From: Chitinophaga sp. SYP-B3965
GTDB taxonomy: Bacteria; Bacteroidota; Bacteroidia; Chitinophagales; Chitinophagaceae
Assembly (NCBI RefSeq): GCF_009647655.1
Contig: NZ_WJFD01000001.1
Coordinates: 1 to 64,000 of the forward strand
Length of the DNA stretch: 64,000 bases
Direction: 5' to 3'
Shown in pieces: positions 8,801 through 16,407 of the stretch (position 1 is its first letter; every line of letters starts with the position of its first letter). The position numbers and the translations under genes were made by a program. The notes below the pieces were generated by a model. That model saw nothing but the letters and a program-made list of their open reading frames with translations, did not search any database and was not told the origin of the DNA.

Positions 8801-9078
8801 TGGATAACGACATGGGGAATAACCTCTTCGACGCTTCCAATATCCGCTTAAGTGAAGTAGTGATGGGCTACAACTTTTCCAGCAACTGGTTCCGGAACAA
8901 ATTCATCAGAGGAGCAAGAGTAGCATTGATAGGAAGGAATCTCTGGACCATCATGAAACATACGCCCAGAGGTATTGATCCTGAAGCCGCCAATACAACC
9001 GGCAACGCGCAGGGTATTGAGCAGGGAGGATCTTTCCCTTATGCTACTTACGGTGTGGACCTGAAGTTTAATTTCTAA
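5830..9078 (+). CDS. SusC/RagA-family TonB-dependent outer-membrane receptor
   Basis: This 1082-residue protein has a signal peptide (1-25). A carboxypeptidase-regulatory-like beta domain follows (about 28-112, VKGKVLDENNQPLPGAAVYI), then the TonB plug (about 117-250, with VRIVIRGDNSITGNNQPLWV and VDGVPIDNS), then a 22-strand barrel ending in the aromatic terminus GVDLKFNF. SusC proteins import oligosaccharides across the outer membrane using TonB energy and work with a SusD lid. The SusD gene follows after 10 bases and a glycosidase-like lipoprotein after that. The membrane-tethered regulator upstream is the likely switch. Length and domains are typical of the family; the glycan is unknown. 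Confidence 0.95.
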   Translation: MKKRSLSRNLSIYLSFLLLPAFAFAQKATVKGKVLDENNQPLPGAAVYIKGTGTGVLSLDDGSYTIQVPDQSKNILVASYTGYFPKESPVIGVTTLNFSLLRNAVKLKDVEVVSALGLSRQSKTIGYSQQSIDPERLTEARDVNIAAALAGKVSGMQVTTSGQPTGSVRIVIRGDNSITGNNQPLWVVDGVPIDNSMGDGRNNLDYGNGAADLNPDDIANIEVLKGPNAAALYGSKAANGAILITTKKGKSKEDGSLGVSVNQNMMWYTISEYPAYQNVYGEGNAFRTVQNTNNIVPGTNAINMGAGTRSWGSPMLGQPYNDYSGKPHGYYPQPNNIKDLYQSSFTNVTNVSVGKSDERSNFRASYTYTDGNDVLAKQNVRKKHNFNLNSSRRLGKKVNLDARLMYTLDKVKNRTFRNMDPQSPMNAYIYMLRSIDEKALTPWRDAAGNAFSYGAQGDGYENPYWAIYENENEDIKHRVIGGTTLTIDLMEGLKFRGQISTDLTFGSGFVYREPGSRQSKLGSYSQFTQQNQTWNTEGLFMYTKKWGKEFSLNANLGANFMSGNQLFRQQSVSSLLNHDMPSIANSNAYPVAQENLNRNKVHSVYGSVTLGYRDFLFLDVTSRNDWSSTLPEANRTFFYPSVSGSFLFTQFLPEEQDIISYGKLRASWARVGNDAGAYSLQSMFNYGGLFLGNPWLDFENLRKNPTLKPERTTSREIGMDLSFFKDRISISTSVYRSNTVDQIMRAQVARESGFTEEIVNAGEIQNTGVELSIKATPIKSKKFSWDVLLNWSKNNNLVVSLTPGVNRYTLGSWYVMTSNAEVGKPYGVLRGNAAYYSGDTMMINITTGRPYFETNGYLGNFRPDWIGSIGNTFKYKGFDLSFLVTVKWGGDIYSVSNHKANVTGNTIQSLLGREDFYYSSLILGESGDEQNGIGLFGNAYRDKDRAKGIKYPGYNPVLNAQGAPVIGKDGRYVALKPNESWQSPQAYWQNMDNDMGNNLFDASNIRLSEVVMGYNFSSNWFRNKFIRGARVALIGRNLWTIMKHTPRGIDPEAANTTGNAQGIEQGGSFPYATYGVDLKFNF

Positions 9079-9088
9079 AAATCGGAAC

Positions 9089-10813
9089 ATGAAAAATCTG
9101 TGTTATCTGCTTATCATCATGTTAACAGGCTTTTCCTGTACAAAGTCTTTTAACAGAACAAATATTAATCCGAACCAGTTTGAAAATGCCACGCCGGAAG
9201 CGATCATTGCCGGCTCCATCAAAAGAACCAGCGATATCCTGGCCACTGCCAACATGGAATATCATTGGACCTCTTCGCATCTCTTATGCATTGGTGGAGG
9301 CTCCTCCCGTTATGGTGTAGGATCAGATGGTTTCTGGGAGCAATCTTATGTAGAGATCCTGGGTAACCTGAATCAGCTGGATAAAAAATACGGCACTACA
9401 GAAGCTTTCGTCAACAAAATACAAATAGGCCGTATCTGGCAGGCTTATGTATATTCTATCCTGGTAGGCACTTATGGTCCTATTCCGATGAAGAATGCAT
9501 TAAGTCCCGAAGCTGGTTCATCCATCCTTTTTGATGATGAAAATGATGTGTACACAGCTATCCTCACCATGTTGAAAGAAGCAGGTGATAAAATAGATGT
9601 TACAAAAGATAAACTAAGCTACGATGTATTATATGCCGGTGATCTGGTTAAATGGAAGAAATTTGCCAACACCCTCCGTTTGAAGATCGCACTGCGCTGC
9701 CAGAAGAACCTGGGAGCAGTAGCCACCACACACATCACGGAAGTAATGCAAACGGAAGCGAATACCATTAGTGCAGAAACGGAAACAGCGAAGATGGCTT
9801 ATGAGAACATCGACGGTAATCAGAGCCCTTACTTTATCCGGTACGTGCGAAATTCATTTACAACGGATATAGCCCCCAAGATGAGTGATTATATCTTCAC
9901 CTGGTTCCGTTCTTACAATGATCCGCGTTTGGTTGCTTACTACGATTCCGTTCCTGCTATCAACCGTTACCTCTTACAGGATACGCTCACCAGCACATTG
10001 GACGATTCCCTCCGTATCGTCACTTACAGGATCCCGTATTTCGGTTATCCCAAAGCGCCACGGTTATTACCAGGATGGGGTTTAACAAGTGATCCGGTGG
10101 GTGGCCTGAATATCCTTACCTACTCTGATCCTAAAAAATTAGTCTTCGCCGCAGAAAAACCTTTCATCCATCTATCATATGCAGAAGCCATGTTCATGAA
10201 AGCAGAAGCAAAACTGCTGGGACTGGGCGGAGCGCAAACAGCAGAGCAATATTATAATGCCGGTATAGACGCCAACTTCGCCACCTGGGGCATTACAGGA
10301 ACTGCGGCCACAAACTATAAGAATCAAAACGGTGTGAAATTCGGCACAGCAGCTACCGGATATTATAACTACCTGGGCCTCGTGAATACCAATATCCCGA
10401 CAGACGATATGTTTAAGATCTGGCTGCAGCAATGGATCAACTACTATCCTGATGGCGGTTTTGATACCTGGTGCCTGGAAAGAAGAACGCGTGTGCTGGA
10501 ATTCCCACCACATACCAATCCGGCTAATCAGTTTATCAATGCTACGTTTTCTTTATTGCCTAACAGATGGGTATATCCAACTACCGTGCTTAACTATAAT
10601 GCACCGGGATATAATGATGCAGTAGGTAAACTGGGTGGTGATGAAAGAAGTCCGTATGTAAACCTGAACTTCCTGCAGCCACTTCCTACCAAAGACTGGA
10701 ATACCCAAACCGCTGTATTGAATTTTGGATTCGTGCAACATTGGTATGGTACCACTATTCAATCCCTGCAGAACAATGGGATTGCTTACACCCTTATCAG
10801 AACTTATAAATAA
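9089..10813 (+). CDS. SusD/RagB-family nutrient-binding outer-membrane lipoprotein
   Basis: This 574-residue protein has a lipoprotein signal with the lipobox cysteine in TGFSC (residue 17) and the early NINPNQF motif typical of the SusD-like_2 branch. The body is the expected mostly helical TPR-like fold, with late conserved segments such as KPFIHLSYAEAMFMKAEAKL. SusD proteins bind the sugar at the cell surface and act as a hinged lid over the SusC barrel, which is encoded 10 bases upstream. Only four bases separate it from the GH71/99-like gene, so the three are almost certainly co-transcribed. Confidence 0.94.
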   Translation: MKNLCYLLIIMLTGFSCTKSFNRTNINPNQFENATPEAIIAGSIKRTSDILATANMEYHWTSSHLLCIGGGSSRYGVGSDGFWEQSYVEILGNLNQLDKKYGTTEAFVNKIQIGRIWQAYVYSILVGTYGPIPMKNALSPEAGSSILFDDENDVYTAILTMLKEAGDKIDVTKDKLSYDVLYAGDLVKWKKFANTLRLKIALRCQKNLGAVATTHITEVMQTEANTISAETETAKMAYENIDGNQSPYFIRYVRNSFTTDIAPKMSDYIFTWFRSYNDPRLVAYYDSVPAINRYLLQDTLTSTLDDSLRIVTYRIPYFGYPKAPRLLPGWGLTSDPVGGLNILTYSDPKKLVFAAEKPFIHLSYAEAMFMKAEAKLLGLGGAQTAEQYYNAGIDANFATWGITGTAATNYKNQNGVKFGTAATGYYNYLGLVNTNIPTDDMFKIWLQQWINYYPDGGFDTWCLERRTRVLEFPPHTNPANQFINATFSLLPNRWVYPTTVLNYNAPGYNDAVGKLGGDERSPYVNLNFLQPLPTKDWNTQTAVLNFGFVQHWYGTTIQSLQNNGIAYTLIRTYK

Positions 10814-10817
10814 TTGA

Positions 10818-11909
10818 ATGATGAAGAAGCTATTGATATACGCGGCAATGATCTCCCTGGCAGCTTGTACTAAGGATGATGGCCCTAAAGCAGAAGATCA
10901 TTTTCTGAATTACGAGATCCCGGAAGTACCCGTTACGGAGAACTATACCGTAGGTGCTTTCTATTATGAACTGGGTAGTTTCAATGCCAATATAAAAGAA
11001 GAGCCGGTTGTTGGAAAGTACACCATGCCCAATGGTGTGATCCAGCCCGCTATTATGACAAAACACCTGGAATATGCTACCAAGGCAGGAATAGATTATT
11101 TCCTCTTCTCAGCCCGTTCTGCATTGAGGGATAATGGTGCATTCAAAAGAGATTCCACCATCATTAAATCTTACCTGGATAATTCAGCCGCTTCCACTGT
11201 AAAGTTTGCAGTTACTTATAACCTGAATAACGGAACATACGGTATAACTGCCACTGCGCCTTTAGAAAAGGATGCCCTGAAACTGGAACAGTTCTTCCAG
11301 GATTTTGAAAGGCTGGCCTATCTCTTCAGCAGCCCCCAGTACATGGAGGTCGCTGGCAAGAAGTTGCTCTACATCACCAATGCCCAGAATTTATTTTCTG
11401 ATAACAACAAAGCCATCTACACGACACTCCGTGCACGCCTAAAAGCAAAAGGTTTTGACGTTTACATAGTAGGTATGCAGGACAGATGGACGCCTCCGGC
11501 CCGTTACTTTTTCCGTTACGAAGGTTGCGTGGATGCCATCTATCACCAGAACTTCCGCCCTGATGCATATGACAGGTTCTACCTGTTGCCGCAAATGATC
11601 AACGAGAACTGGAAGTATTCCAAAAAGTATTACAAGGATAACTGGAATGTAGATTACGTAGCGAATGTATTCCCGGCCTACAGCTGGCTTATAACCGCTC
11701 CCACAAGCCTCAATCCCAACGTAGAAAGAAAAGATAACGGCGAGATGTTCAAAAAAATGTGCAACGTAGCCAAAATGAATGCCAGCACAACCAACAAGCT
11801 GATCCTGATTGATTCATTCAATAAATGGGATGAAGACCTGCAAATAGAACCGGCCAAAAGCTATGGTGAGTTATATTTAGATATTATAAGAACGCAGTTC
11901 AAGAAATAA
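10818..11909 (+). CDS. GH71/99-like glycosidase lipoprotein of the SusC/D operon
   Basis: This 363-residue protein has a lipobox (SLAAC, Cys 17) followed by an acidic segment, which suggests surface lipidation. The body resembles the GH71/GH99-like and WbsX group of TIM barrels. Near the start are VGAFYYELG and, later, a stretch around MTKHLEYATKAGIDYFLF. The end has IDSFNKWDEDLQIEP, which aligns with the family pattern NEW.E...LEP followed by YGELYLD. The usual NEW is NKW here, so one of the expected acidic residues may be displaced. GH99 members cleave alpha-mannosidic or alpha-glucosidic linkages internally, GH71 alpha-1,3-glucan. The role in glycan cutting is inferred from the SusC/D context. 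Start may be the ATG at 10818 or the adjacent one at 10821. A strong terminator follows. Confidence 0.72.
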   Translation: MMKKLLIYAAMISLAACTKDDGPKAEDHFLNYEIPEVPVTENYTVGAFYYELGSFNANIKEEPVVGKYTMPNGVIQPAIMTKHLEYATKAGIDYFLFSARSALRDNGAFKRDSTIIKSYLDNSAASTVKFAVTYNLNNGTYGITATAPLEKDALKLEQFFQDFERLAYLFSSPQYMEVAGKKLLYITNAQNLFSDNNKAIYTTLRARLKAKGFDVYIVGMQDRWTPPARYFFRYEGCVDAIYHQNFRPDAYDRFYLLPQMINENWKYSKKYYKDNWNVDYVANVFPAYSWLITAPTSLNPNVERKDNGEMFKKMCNVAKMNASTTNKLILIDSFNKWDEDLQIEPAKSYGELYLDIIRTQFKK

Positions 11910-11941
11910 GGCGAGTTATACCCGCAAAGAAATAGAAAAGC

Positions 11942-11983
11942 AAAAGGCTGACCAATTGGTCAGCCTTTTGCTTTAATTTTTTT
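11942..11983 (+). terminator. Intrinsic terminator of the SusC/D operon
   Basis: AAAAGGCTGACC at 11942-11953 and GGTCAGCCTTTT at 11958-11969 form a perfect 12-bp stem with an AATT loop. A T-rich run ending in seven T residues follows (11977-11983). Its GGCTGACC/GGTCAGCC core is shared with the hairpin at 32199-32225. Confidence 0.88.
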
Positions 11984-12092
11984 AATGGAAGAAAATCATT
12001 GATCCCTCCAAAAGAAAAAAAGCCTCAGCCTTTTTATAAAAGAAACCCTTGATCCCCCAAAAAGAAATCCCTCCTTAAAAGAAAAAAAATCT

Positions 12093-12113
12093 CCGCCCTT
12101 TGCTGCGCGGCAA
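12093..12113 (-). repeat. Dispersed 21-bp intergenic element, copy 2 (terminator-like)
   Basis: This is an exact copy of the 21 bases at 420-440, again preceded by an A-rich tract of AAAAGAAAAA units (about 12005-12090). On the minus strand the CCGC/GCGG stem is followed by AGATTTTTTTT. An additional hairpin GGCAAG/CTTGCC overlaps its edge at 12109-12123. It lies 18 bases beyond the stop of the AraC gene, so it may end that transcript. Confidence 0.55.
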
Positions 12114-12130
12114 GCTCCTTGCCAAAAAAA

Positions 12131-13021
12131 CTAATTCAATCCCCCCTCAGCCCTCGCAAACCCCACATTACTCCTATACACCTGCGGCGAAACATTCACA
12201 TTATTCTTAAAAAACCGCGAGAAGTAATACTCATCCCCAAACCCCAACTCAAAAGCAATCGCCTTCACCGGCTTGGAGGTGAGATACAACTCCCGCTTCG
12301 CCTCACTAATGATCCTCTCAGAGATCATACTCGTCAATGTTTTATTAAAATGCGTTTTCGTGATCTTCGCCAACGCTTTCGCAGAAATATTGAGCAAACT
12401 CGCATAATCACTAGCAGAATGTTTCTCCTTAAAATTCGCCTCAATCGCATCCTTCAACTTCTGCAACACAAAAGGCCCTTCCGGCAATTCCCCCTGAACA
12501 CGCGTCTCACCAGTAAACTCAAGCCTTGAACGGGAAGCCGTGATCAGAAATATTTTCAGATAAGAAGAAAGCAGTTCATGCTGTGCGAGCGCTTCTTCCT
12601 TCAATTCCTCCCGCATCTGTTCAATAAGCACCAACAATTTCGCCGTTTCAGCAGGCGAGAGGTCATGATAAGGCGGCTGATAGATATTGTTGAAAAGGAT
12701 ACCATTACAAGCTACCTCATTATGATGTTTATAGATACAGAAGAAATCCGGATGAAAATGGATCACGAATCCTTTGCAATCCTGCATTTGAACCAACTGA
12801 AACGGTTGATAAAGTGTCAGGCAAACTAATTCATTCTCCTTCACATCGTACGTAGACAATTCTGCATGCAATTTCGCTTCCCCTTCCGTGATCAGGATCA
12901 TGGTATAATAACTCATCCGTTGCATTTCCTGCAAGTGAGTACTATCTTCCAAAGTGGTCACCTTAAAAGCCAGGTGTTTAGATAGCTGATTGATCAGCGT
13001 GTAAGTATATGCAGACATCAT
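12131..13021 (-). CDS. AraC-family transcriptional regulator
   Basis: This 296-residue protein has an N-terminal cupin-like sensory half (about 1-150) and a C-terminal double helix-turn-helix (about 195-290). The second half shows the AraC signature: ASLLNISAKALAKITKTHF for the first HTH and IAFELGFGDEYYFSRFFKNN for the second, then VSPQVYRS. It should activate or repress nearby genes, most simply the DUF1348 and CMD genes just upstream on the same strand (13434-13033 and 13979-13446). Only 11 bases separate it from the DUF1348 gene, so it is likely the last gene of that operon and may regulate it. Two adjacent ATG codons (13021, 13018) are possible starts. Confidence 0.9.
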   Translation of the reverse strand: MMSAYTYTLINQLSKHLAFKVTTLEDSTHLQEMQRMSYYTMILITEGEAKLHAELSTYDVKENELVCLTLYQPFQLVQMQDCKGFVIHFHPDFFCIYKHHNEVACNGILFNNIYQPPYHDLSPAETAKLLVLIEQMREELKEEALAQHELLSSYLKIFLITASRSRLEFTGETRVQGELPEGPFVLQKLKDAIEANFKEKHSASDYASLLNISAKALAKITKTHFNKTLTSMISERIISEAKRELYLTSKPVKAIAFELGFGDEYYFSRFFKNNVNVSPQVYRSNVGFARAEGGLN

Positions 13022-13032
13022 GGCAATTTACG

Positions 13033-13434
13033 CTATTTAAACTTTCGTTCCTCCGCTGAGATCGCAAGATCATTGATACTGGCAAAGCGTTTCCGCATCA
13101 ATCCTTCTTCATCAAACTCCCACATTTCATTACCATAACTGCGAAACCATTGCCCATCCTTATCATGCCATTCATATTCAAAACGAACCGCCATCCTGTT
13201 CTCCCGGAATCCCCAGAGTTCTTTTTTCAGGCGGTAATCCAGTTCCCGTTCCCATTTCTTTTGGAGGAAAGCTTTCACCTGCTCCCGTCCATTGATAAAA
13301 TCCGTTCTGTTGCGCCATTCCGTGTCTATGGAATAGGCCAGGCATACCTTTTCAGGATCTTTACTGTTCCAGGCATCTTCTGCCAGTTGCACCTTTTGCA
13401 GGGCTGTTTCGTAAGTGAAAGGAGGCTTGATCAT
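13033..13434 (-). CDS. DUF1348 / SnoaL-like NTF2-fold protein
   Basis: This 133-residue protein has the compact NTF2/SnoaL fold pattern of the DUF1348 group. It starts [20 protein letters not shown] and carries [38 protein letters not shown] and [15 protein letters not shown]. Such proteins have a small cone-shaped cavity and include isomerases, cyclases and detoxifying proteins; the true substrate is not known. It sits between the carboxymuconolactone-decarboxylase-like gene (12 bases upstream) and the AraC gene (11 bases downstream), and all three are read leftward. The pairing with an AhpD-like protein hints at oxidative or electrophile stress, but that is inference. Confidence 0.85.
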   Translation of the reverse strand: MIKPPFTYETALQKVQLAEDAWNSKDPEKVCLAYSIDTEWRNRTDFINGREQVKAFLQKKWERELDYRLKKELWGFRENRMAVRFEYEWHDKDGQWFRSYGNEMWEFDEEGLMRKRFASINDLAISAEERKFK

Positions 13435-13445
13435 ATCAAAATGTT

Positions 13446-13979
13446 TTAATTTAATTCAGGAGCAAGAGGGAAATCGATAGCTATATCCGTCAGGTTATGG
13501 AGATAGTTCATGATTGTTTTATCGCCCACCAGCAAGATAAGGTCTACAAGATTACCCTTGGTGTAACCCGCCTCAAAGAAAGCATCCAGTTTTTCAGGAG
13601 TTACATGACCTTTGTTCTCCGTAACATCCTTCGCCATTTGTACCAGGGCATTTATTTTGGGAATGCTGCTGCCACCTTTGCGGATCAGGATGATCTCTTC
13701 ATCTGTAAAACCATTCATTTTGCCCAGCATGGTGTGAGCGCTCAGGCAATATTTACATCCATTGATCTGGCTCACGATCAGGTTCACCGCCTCTTTTTCT
13801 TTGTTGGAAAGGGAAGTGGGAGCATTCTGGAAAGTCAGGAACTTGCTTAAGGCATTGTCTGAATAAGCCATAGTAGCATAAAGATTAGGAACCATACCCA
13901 GTACTTTTTTCAGGGTATCAAAGCTTTGCTGACTAGCTGCGGAAACTTCTTCTCTAACAGGAACTTTAAACGTTGTCAT
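13446..13979 (-). CDS. Carboxymuconolactone decarboxylase / AhpD-like protein
   Basis: The frame extends to 14003, but the ATG at 13979 ([10 protein letters not shown]...) gives the usual start of this family, so a 177-residue protein is preferred. The core is the AhpD-like helical bundle with the redox CxxC pair: C75 and C78 in [11 protein letters not shown], with H82. This arrangement is typical of peroxidase-like CMD proteins rather than the true decarboxylase. It probably reduces peroxides, using electrons from a thiol partner not encoded here. It is the first gene of a three-gene leftward operon with a DUF1348 protein and an AraC regulator. Confidence 0.88.
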   Translation of the reverse strand: MTTFKVPVREEVSAASQQSFDTLKKVLGMVPNLYATMAYSDNALSKFLTFQNAPTSLSNKEKEAVNLIVSQINGCKYCLSAHTMLGKMNGFTDEEIILIRKGGSSIPKINALVQMAKDVTENKGHVTPEKLDAFFEAGYTKGNLVDLILLVGDKTIMNYLHNLTDIAIDFPLAPELN

Positions 13980-14141
13980 GATTTTTTGTTTTTGATACCA
14001 CAAAGTTGCCCCTAAAACAGCAGCGGGAAAATGGAGAAATGACGCCAGGGGATGGATGATTTTTCCTAGCTAAAGGAGGGAGGAGAATTGACTGTTTAAT
14101 ATTTATTTTAAAAACATAGTGCAGTTAATAAAAATAATTAT

Positions 14142-14171
14142 TAAGTTTGGTCATTCAATTAAATAATTGAA
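14142..14171 (+). promoter_or_regulatory. Putative -7 box followed by a perfect inverted repeat
   Basis: TAAGTTTG at 14142-14149 fits the Bacteroidetes -7 consensus TAnnTTTG. Five bases later, TTCAATTA (14154-14161) and TAATTGAA (14164-14171) form a perfect 8-bp inverted repeat with a two-base centre. It lies around the expected transcription start and 33 bases before the ATG at 14205. This is a plausible operator or leader hairpin. No clear -33 TTTG was found at the right distance. Confidence 0.45.
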
Positions 14172-14204
14172 AGAACCACGTGTAGAGCCAAACTTATAAA
14201 ATAT

Positions 14205-15395
14205 ATGAAGCAACCAAACTGGAAGCCGCTTTTGTTCACTTGTACAATGGCCGCAATTGGCCTGCAGGCACAAGCGCAGCAGGAATTGAAGCCCGAATTG
14301 CAGCAGGCTATTTTGAAGACCCGGCAGGGCAGTATTGTAGAATTACCGGATTTTCTGACGGAAAAGATCCAGAACATCGGTTACCAGAAAGTGGTTTTAC
14401 CTGGTCCACAGCATGTGATCTCAGACGATCCGGAATATATCCGTGTGCCGGAAGCCATTGCATTACAGGAGCCGGTACAGCCAGGGGCTGTCAGATTATA
14501 TGTATATAACGTGAACGGGGTAAAAGAACCCGCCAAAATAGATCGCAGGATCACCGCTGTTATTAAGAACAATGGTACCGCTGATATGCATATCCGTATG
14601 TTGAAATATTCCTCTCAGAAACCCAGCACCAATTATTACCAGGTTGGTAAGCAGGGGCTGGCAGATTATTTCGCTTCCAGCCCACAAAACACCATCCGCA
14701 CTGTAAAACCCGGACAAGTCATTGCCATCGACGAAAAGCTGGAAAAGTACATAACGAAGTATGATGAGCTGGTACATGGTTTCTATGAATTCACGATAGA
14801 CCAACCCGGCGAGATCAGCATTCTTCAAACAGATCTCAATACATCCGGCCCTAAAGCCCTGAGCCGCATCAAAACAATAGTGCCACCAAATGGCCATAAT
14901 GCAGGCCGTGGAGTATTTGGTGTAAGCAATTACCGGATAATCACAGACAGTGTATACGATACAAAAGAAGGTGTGAAAGAGATCATCGTAGCAGATGGCG
15001 ATAATGATCCATGGGTATCAGGAAAAGAAAAGAATACCCCGGGCGTGGCAACTTTAGCAGGTAACTACGGTGTGATGTATTATATTGAAATGAAGTGGAA
15101 GAGCACAGACGGTAAAGGCTTAGCGTTAGTAACATGGAATTCCCGCAGTGGCAATAACCAATGGTGTGGAGGAATGGCCAATACGATGGTAGTAAGCGAT
15201 GGCAAATTCAAAGAGGGCATCATCCAACTCCCCAGTGACAGGCTGGTAACAAAACAAGCCCCCGAAGCCATCCTGATCCAGGTCTTTAAACCAGCAGCCA
15301 ACGGAGAAGAACAAACCATTCGTCTAACCTATTCCCCTCCCGGCGCCTCCTGCTTACCAACACCACTGATCTTTATTCCCGTTGATCTGAAGTAA
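14205..15395 (+). CDS. Secreted protein of unknown function (396 aa)
   Basis: The protein has a signal peptide (about 1-24, ending LQAQAQ) and then a predicted all-beta body with no catalytic motif that I recognise. Notable segments are VRLYVYNVNGVKEPAKIDRR followed by ITAVIKNNG (about 95-125) and a C-terminal part rich in short beta strands (GNYGVMYYIEMKWKSTDG, LALVTWNSRSGNNQWCGG). Two cysteines are seen, in NQWCGGM and GASCLPT, and may form a disulfide. It is a single-gene unit: a palindromic leader upstream and a strong terminator downstream. It is probably periplasmic or surface-exposed. I do not assign a function. Confidence 0.8.
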   Translation: MKQPNWKPLLFTCTMAAIGLQAQAQQELKPELQQAILKTRQGSIVELPDFLTEKIQNIGYQKVVLPGPQHVISDDPEYIRVPEAIALQEPVQPGAVRLYVYNVNGVKEPAKIDRRITAVIKNNGTADMHIRMLKYSSQKPSTNYYQVGKQGLADYFASSPQNTIRTVKPGQVIAIDEKLEKYITKYDELVHGFYEFTIDQPGEISILQTDLNTSGPKALSRIKTIVPPNGHNAGRGVFGVSNYRIITDSVYDTKEGVKEIIVADGDNDPWVSGKEKNTPGVATLAGNYGVMYYIEMKWKSTDGKGLALVTWNSRSGNNQWCGGMANTMVVSDGKFKEGIIQLPSDRLVTKQAPEAILIQVFKPAANGEEQTIRLTYSPPGASCLPTPLIFIPVDLK

Positions 15396-15418
15396 AAAAC
15401 AGGTGGTCAATATAAAAT

Positions 15419-15459
15419 AAAGAACCCGCCCCACGGTAGTGGCGCGGGTTCTTTATTTT
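15419..15459. terminator. Bidirectional intrinsic terminator between convergent genes
   Basis: AAAGAACCCGC at 15419-15429 pairs perfectly with GCGGGTTCTTT at 15444-15454 (11 bp), followed by ATTTTT. On the other strand the stem is followed by ATTTTATA. It separates the plus-strand gene ending at 15395 from the minus-strand gene ending at 15493. Confidence 0.85.
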
Positions 15460-15492
15460 TGAAGAGGGTAAAATATATTCAATAAAAAATAC

Positions 15493-16326
15493 TCACTTCT
15501 CACCAAGCTTCTTATCATACGCCTTCTGCAATTCATTCAACGCAGCATCATACCCCTTCTGATCCCTAAACACCTCAGGACTATAACCATCCCCTGCCTT
15601 ATGCTTCTCCTGCAACTTAAACTGACTGGCATGAGAAGAAAGCCAAAGATCAAATTTCAGATTCTTCATTGCATCCAGCGTATAAGCATAATCCTTACCC
15701 ACCTCCGGATAACGCGGCATACCAGAAAGCTTAGTATCATCAAGAATGGAAGGCATATTCGCAATCAACACCCGGTAAGAATCAACCGTAAATAAAAAAC
15801 TACTGGCCCCTTTAGTATGCCCCGGATGGTGTAACATGATAACATGCATCCCTCCCAAAGCCAATGTATCCCCATCAAACAACAAACGATCCGCTTTAAC
15901 AGGTTCGAATTGGAATGCACTCCCCAGCACATAATCAGATTTCCCTCCATCTGCCAATACCTCCGCATCCTTCTCATTGATCATCATCTTAGCCCCCGTT
16001 AATTTCTTCACCTCCGCCATTCCACCAACATGATCAATATGCGCATGCGTAGTCAGCAATATTTTTATATCAGCAAACTTAAACCCCAACGTCTCCACAT
16101 GCGAACGGATCATGGGAACAGATCCCGGCGCACCTGTATTGATAAGTATATGCCCCTTCGGCGTAGTAATAAGGTAACAGGCCAGATCATAAGTGCCTAC
16201 ATAATACAGGTTCCCTGCAATCCTGAATGGCGTGTAATCCGATGTCCAGTTGTCAGGAAAAGATTGAGCATTAGAGAAGAGGCTGCTCAACAGCAGTAAC
16301 GTAATGGATAATAATTTTTTAAGCAT
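15493..16326 (-). CDS. Subclass B3-type metallo-beta-lactamase family hydrolase
   Basis: The start is placed at the ATG at 16326 (MLKKLLSITLLLL...), because the longer frame to 16365 runs through the upstream gene's terminator hairpin. The resulting 277-residue protein has a signal peptide (1-20, ending SNAQ) and the MBL fold. Zinc ligands are visible: H94, H96, D98 and H99 in TTHAHIDHVGG, H170 in HHPGHTKGASSF, and H232 in LWLSSHASQF. The last motif and the HAHIDH spacing are those of subclass B3 enzymes, which hydrolyse penicillins, cephalosporins and carbapenems. Many environmental Bacteroidota carry such chromosomal genes, and activity on antibiotics cannot be read from sequence. It stands alone between two terminators. 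Confidence 0.87.
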   Translation of the reverse strand: MLKKLLSITLLLLSSLFSNAQSFPDNWTSDYTPFRIAGNLYYVGTYDLACYLITTPKGHILINTGAPGSVPMIRSHVETLGFKFADIKILLTTHAHIDHVGGMAEVKKLTGAKMMINEKDAEVLADGGKSDYVLGSAFQFEPVKADRLLFDGDTLALGGMHVIMLHHPGHTKGASSFLFTVDSYRVLIANMPSILDDTKLSGMPRYPEVGKDYAYTLDAMKNLKFDLWLSSHASQFKLQEKHKAGDGYSPEVFRDQKGYDAALNELQKAYDKKLGEK

Positions 16327-16340
16327 AACATAGTAAAGAT

Positions 16341-16380
16341 AAAAAAAAACAAGCCCACCCCGCACAAGCAGGATGGGCTT
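16341..16380 (-). terminator. Intrinsic terminator of the hemerythrin-like operon
   Basis: On the minus strand AAGCCCATCC (16371-16380) pairs with GGGTGGGCTT (16351-16360), ten pairs with one G-U, and is followed by a G and nine T residues (16341-16349). It lies 28 bases beyond the stop at 16408 and overlaps the region a longer metallo-beta-lactamase frame would need. Confidence 0.82.
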
Positions 16381-16407
16381 TATTTTCTTGGGGTTAATTA
16401 AACTGAA

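Noticed and set aside
15493..16326. Claim of clinical antibiotic resistance from the metallo-beta-lactamase
   Set aside because: The B3-type motifs are clear, but activity and spectrum cannot be read from sequence and no mobile element is next to the gene.
16327..16365. Longer N-terminus for the metallo-beta-lactamase
   Set aside because: These codons lie in the terminator hairpin of the upstream operon; a signal peptide starts at 16326.
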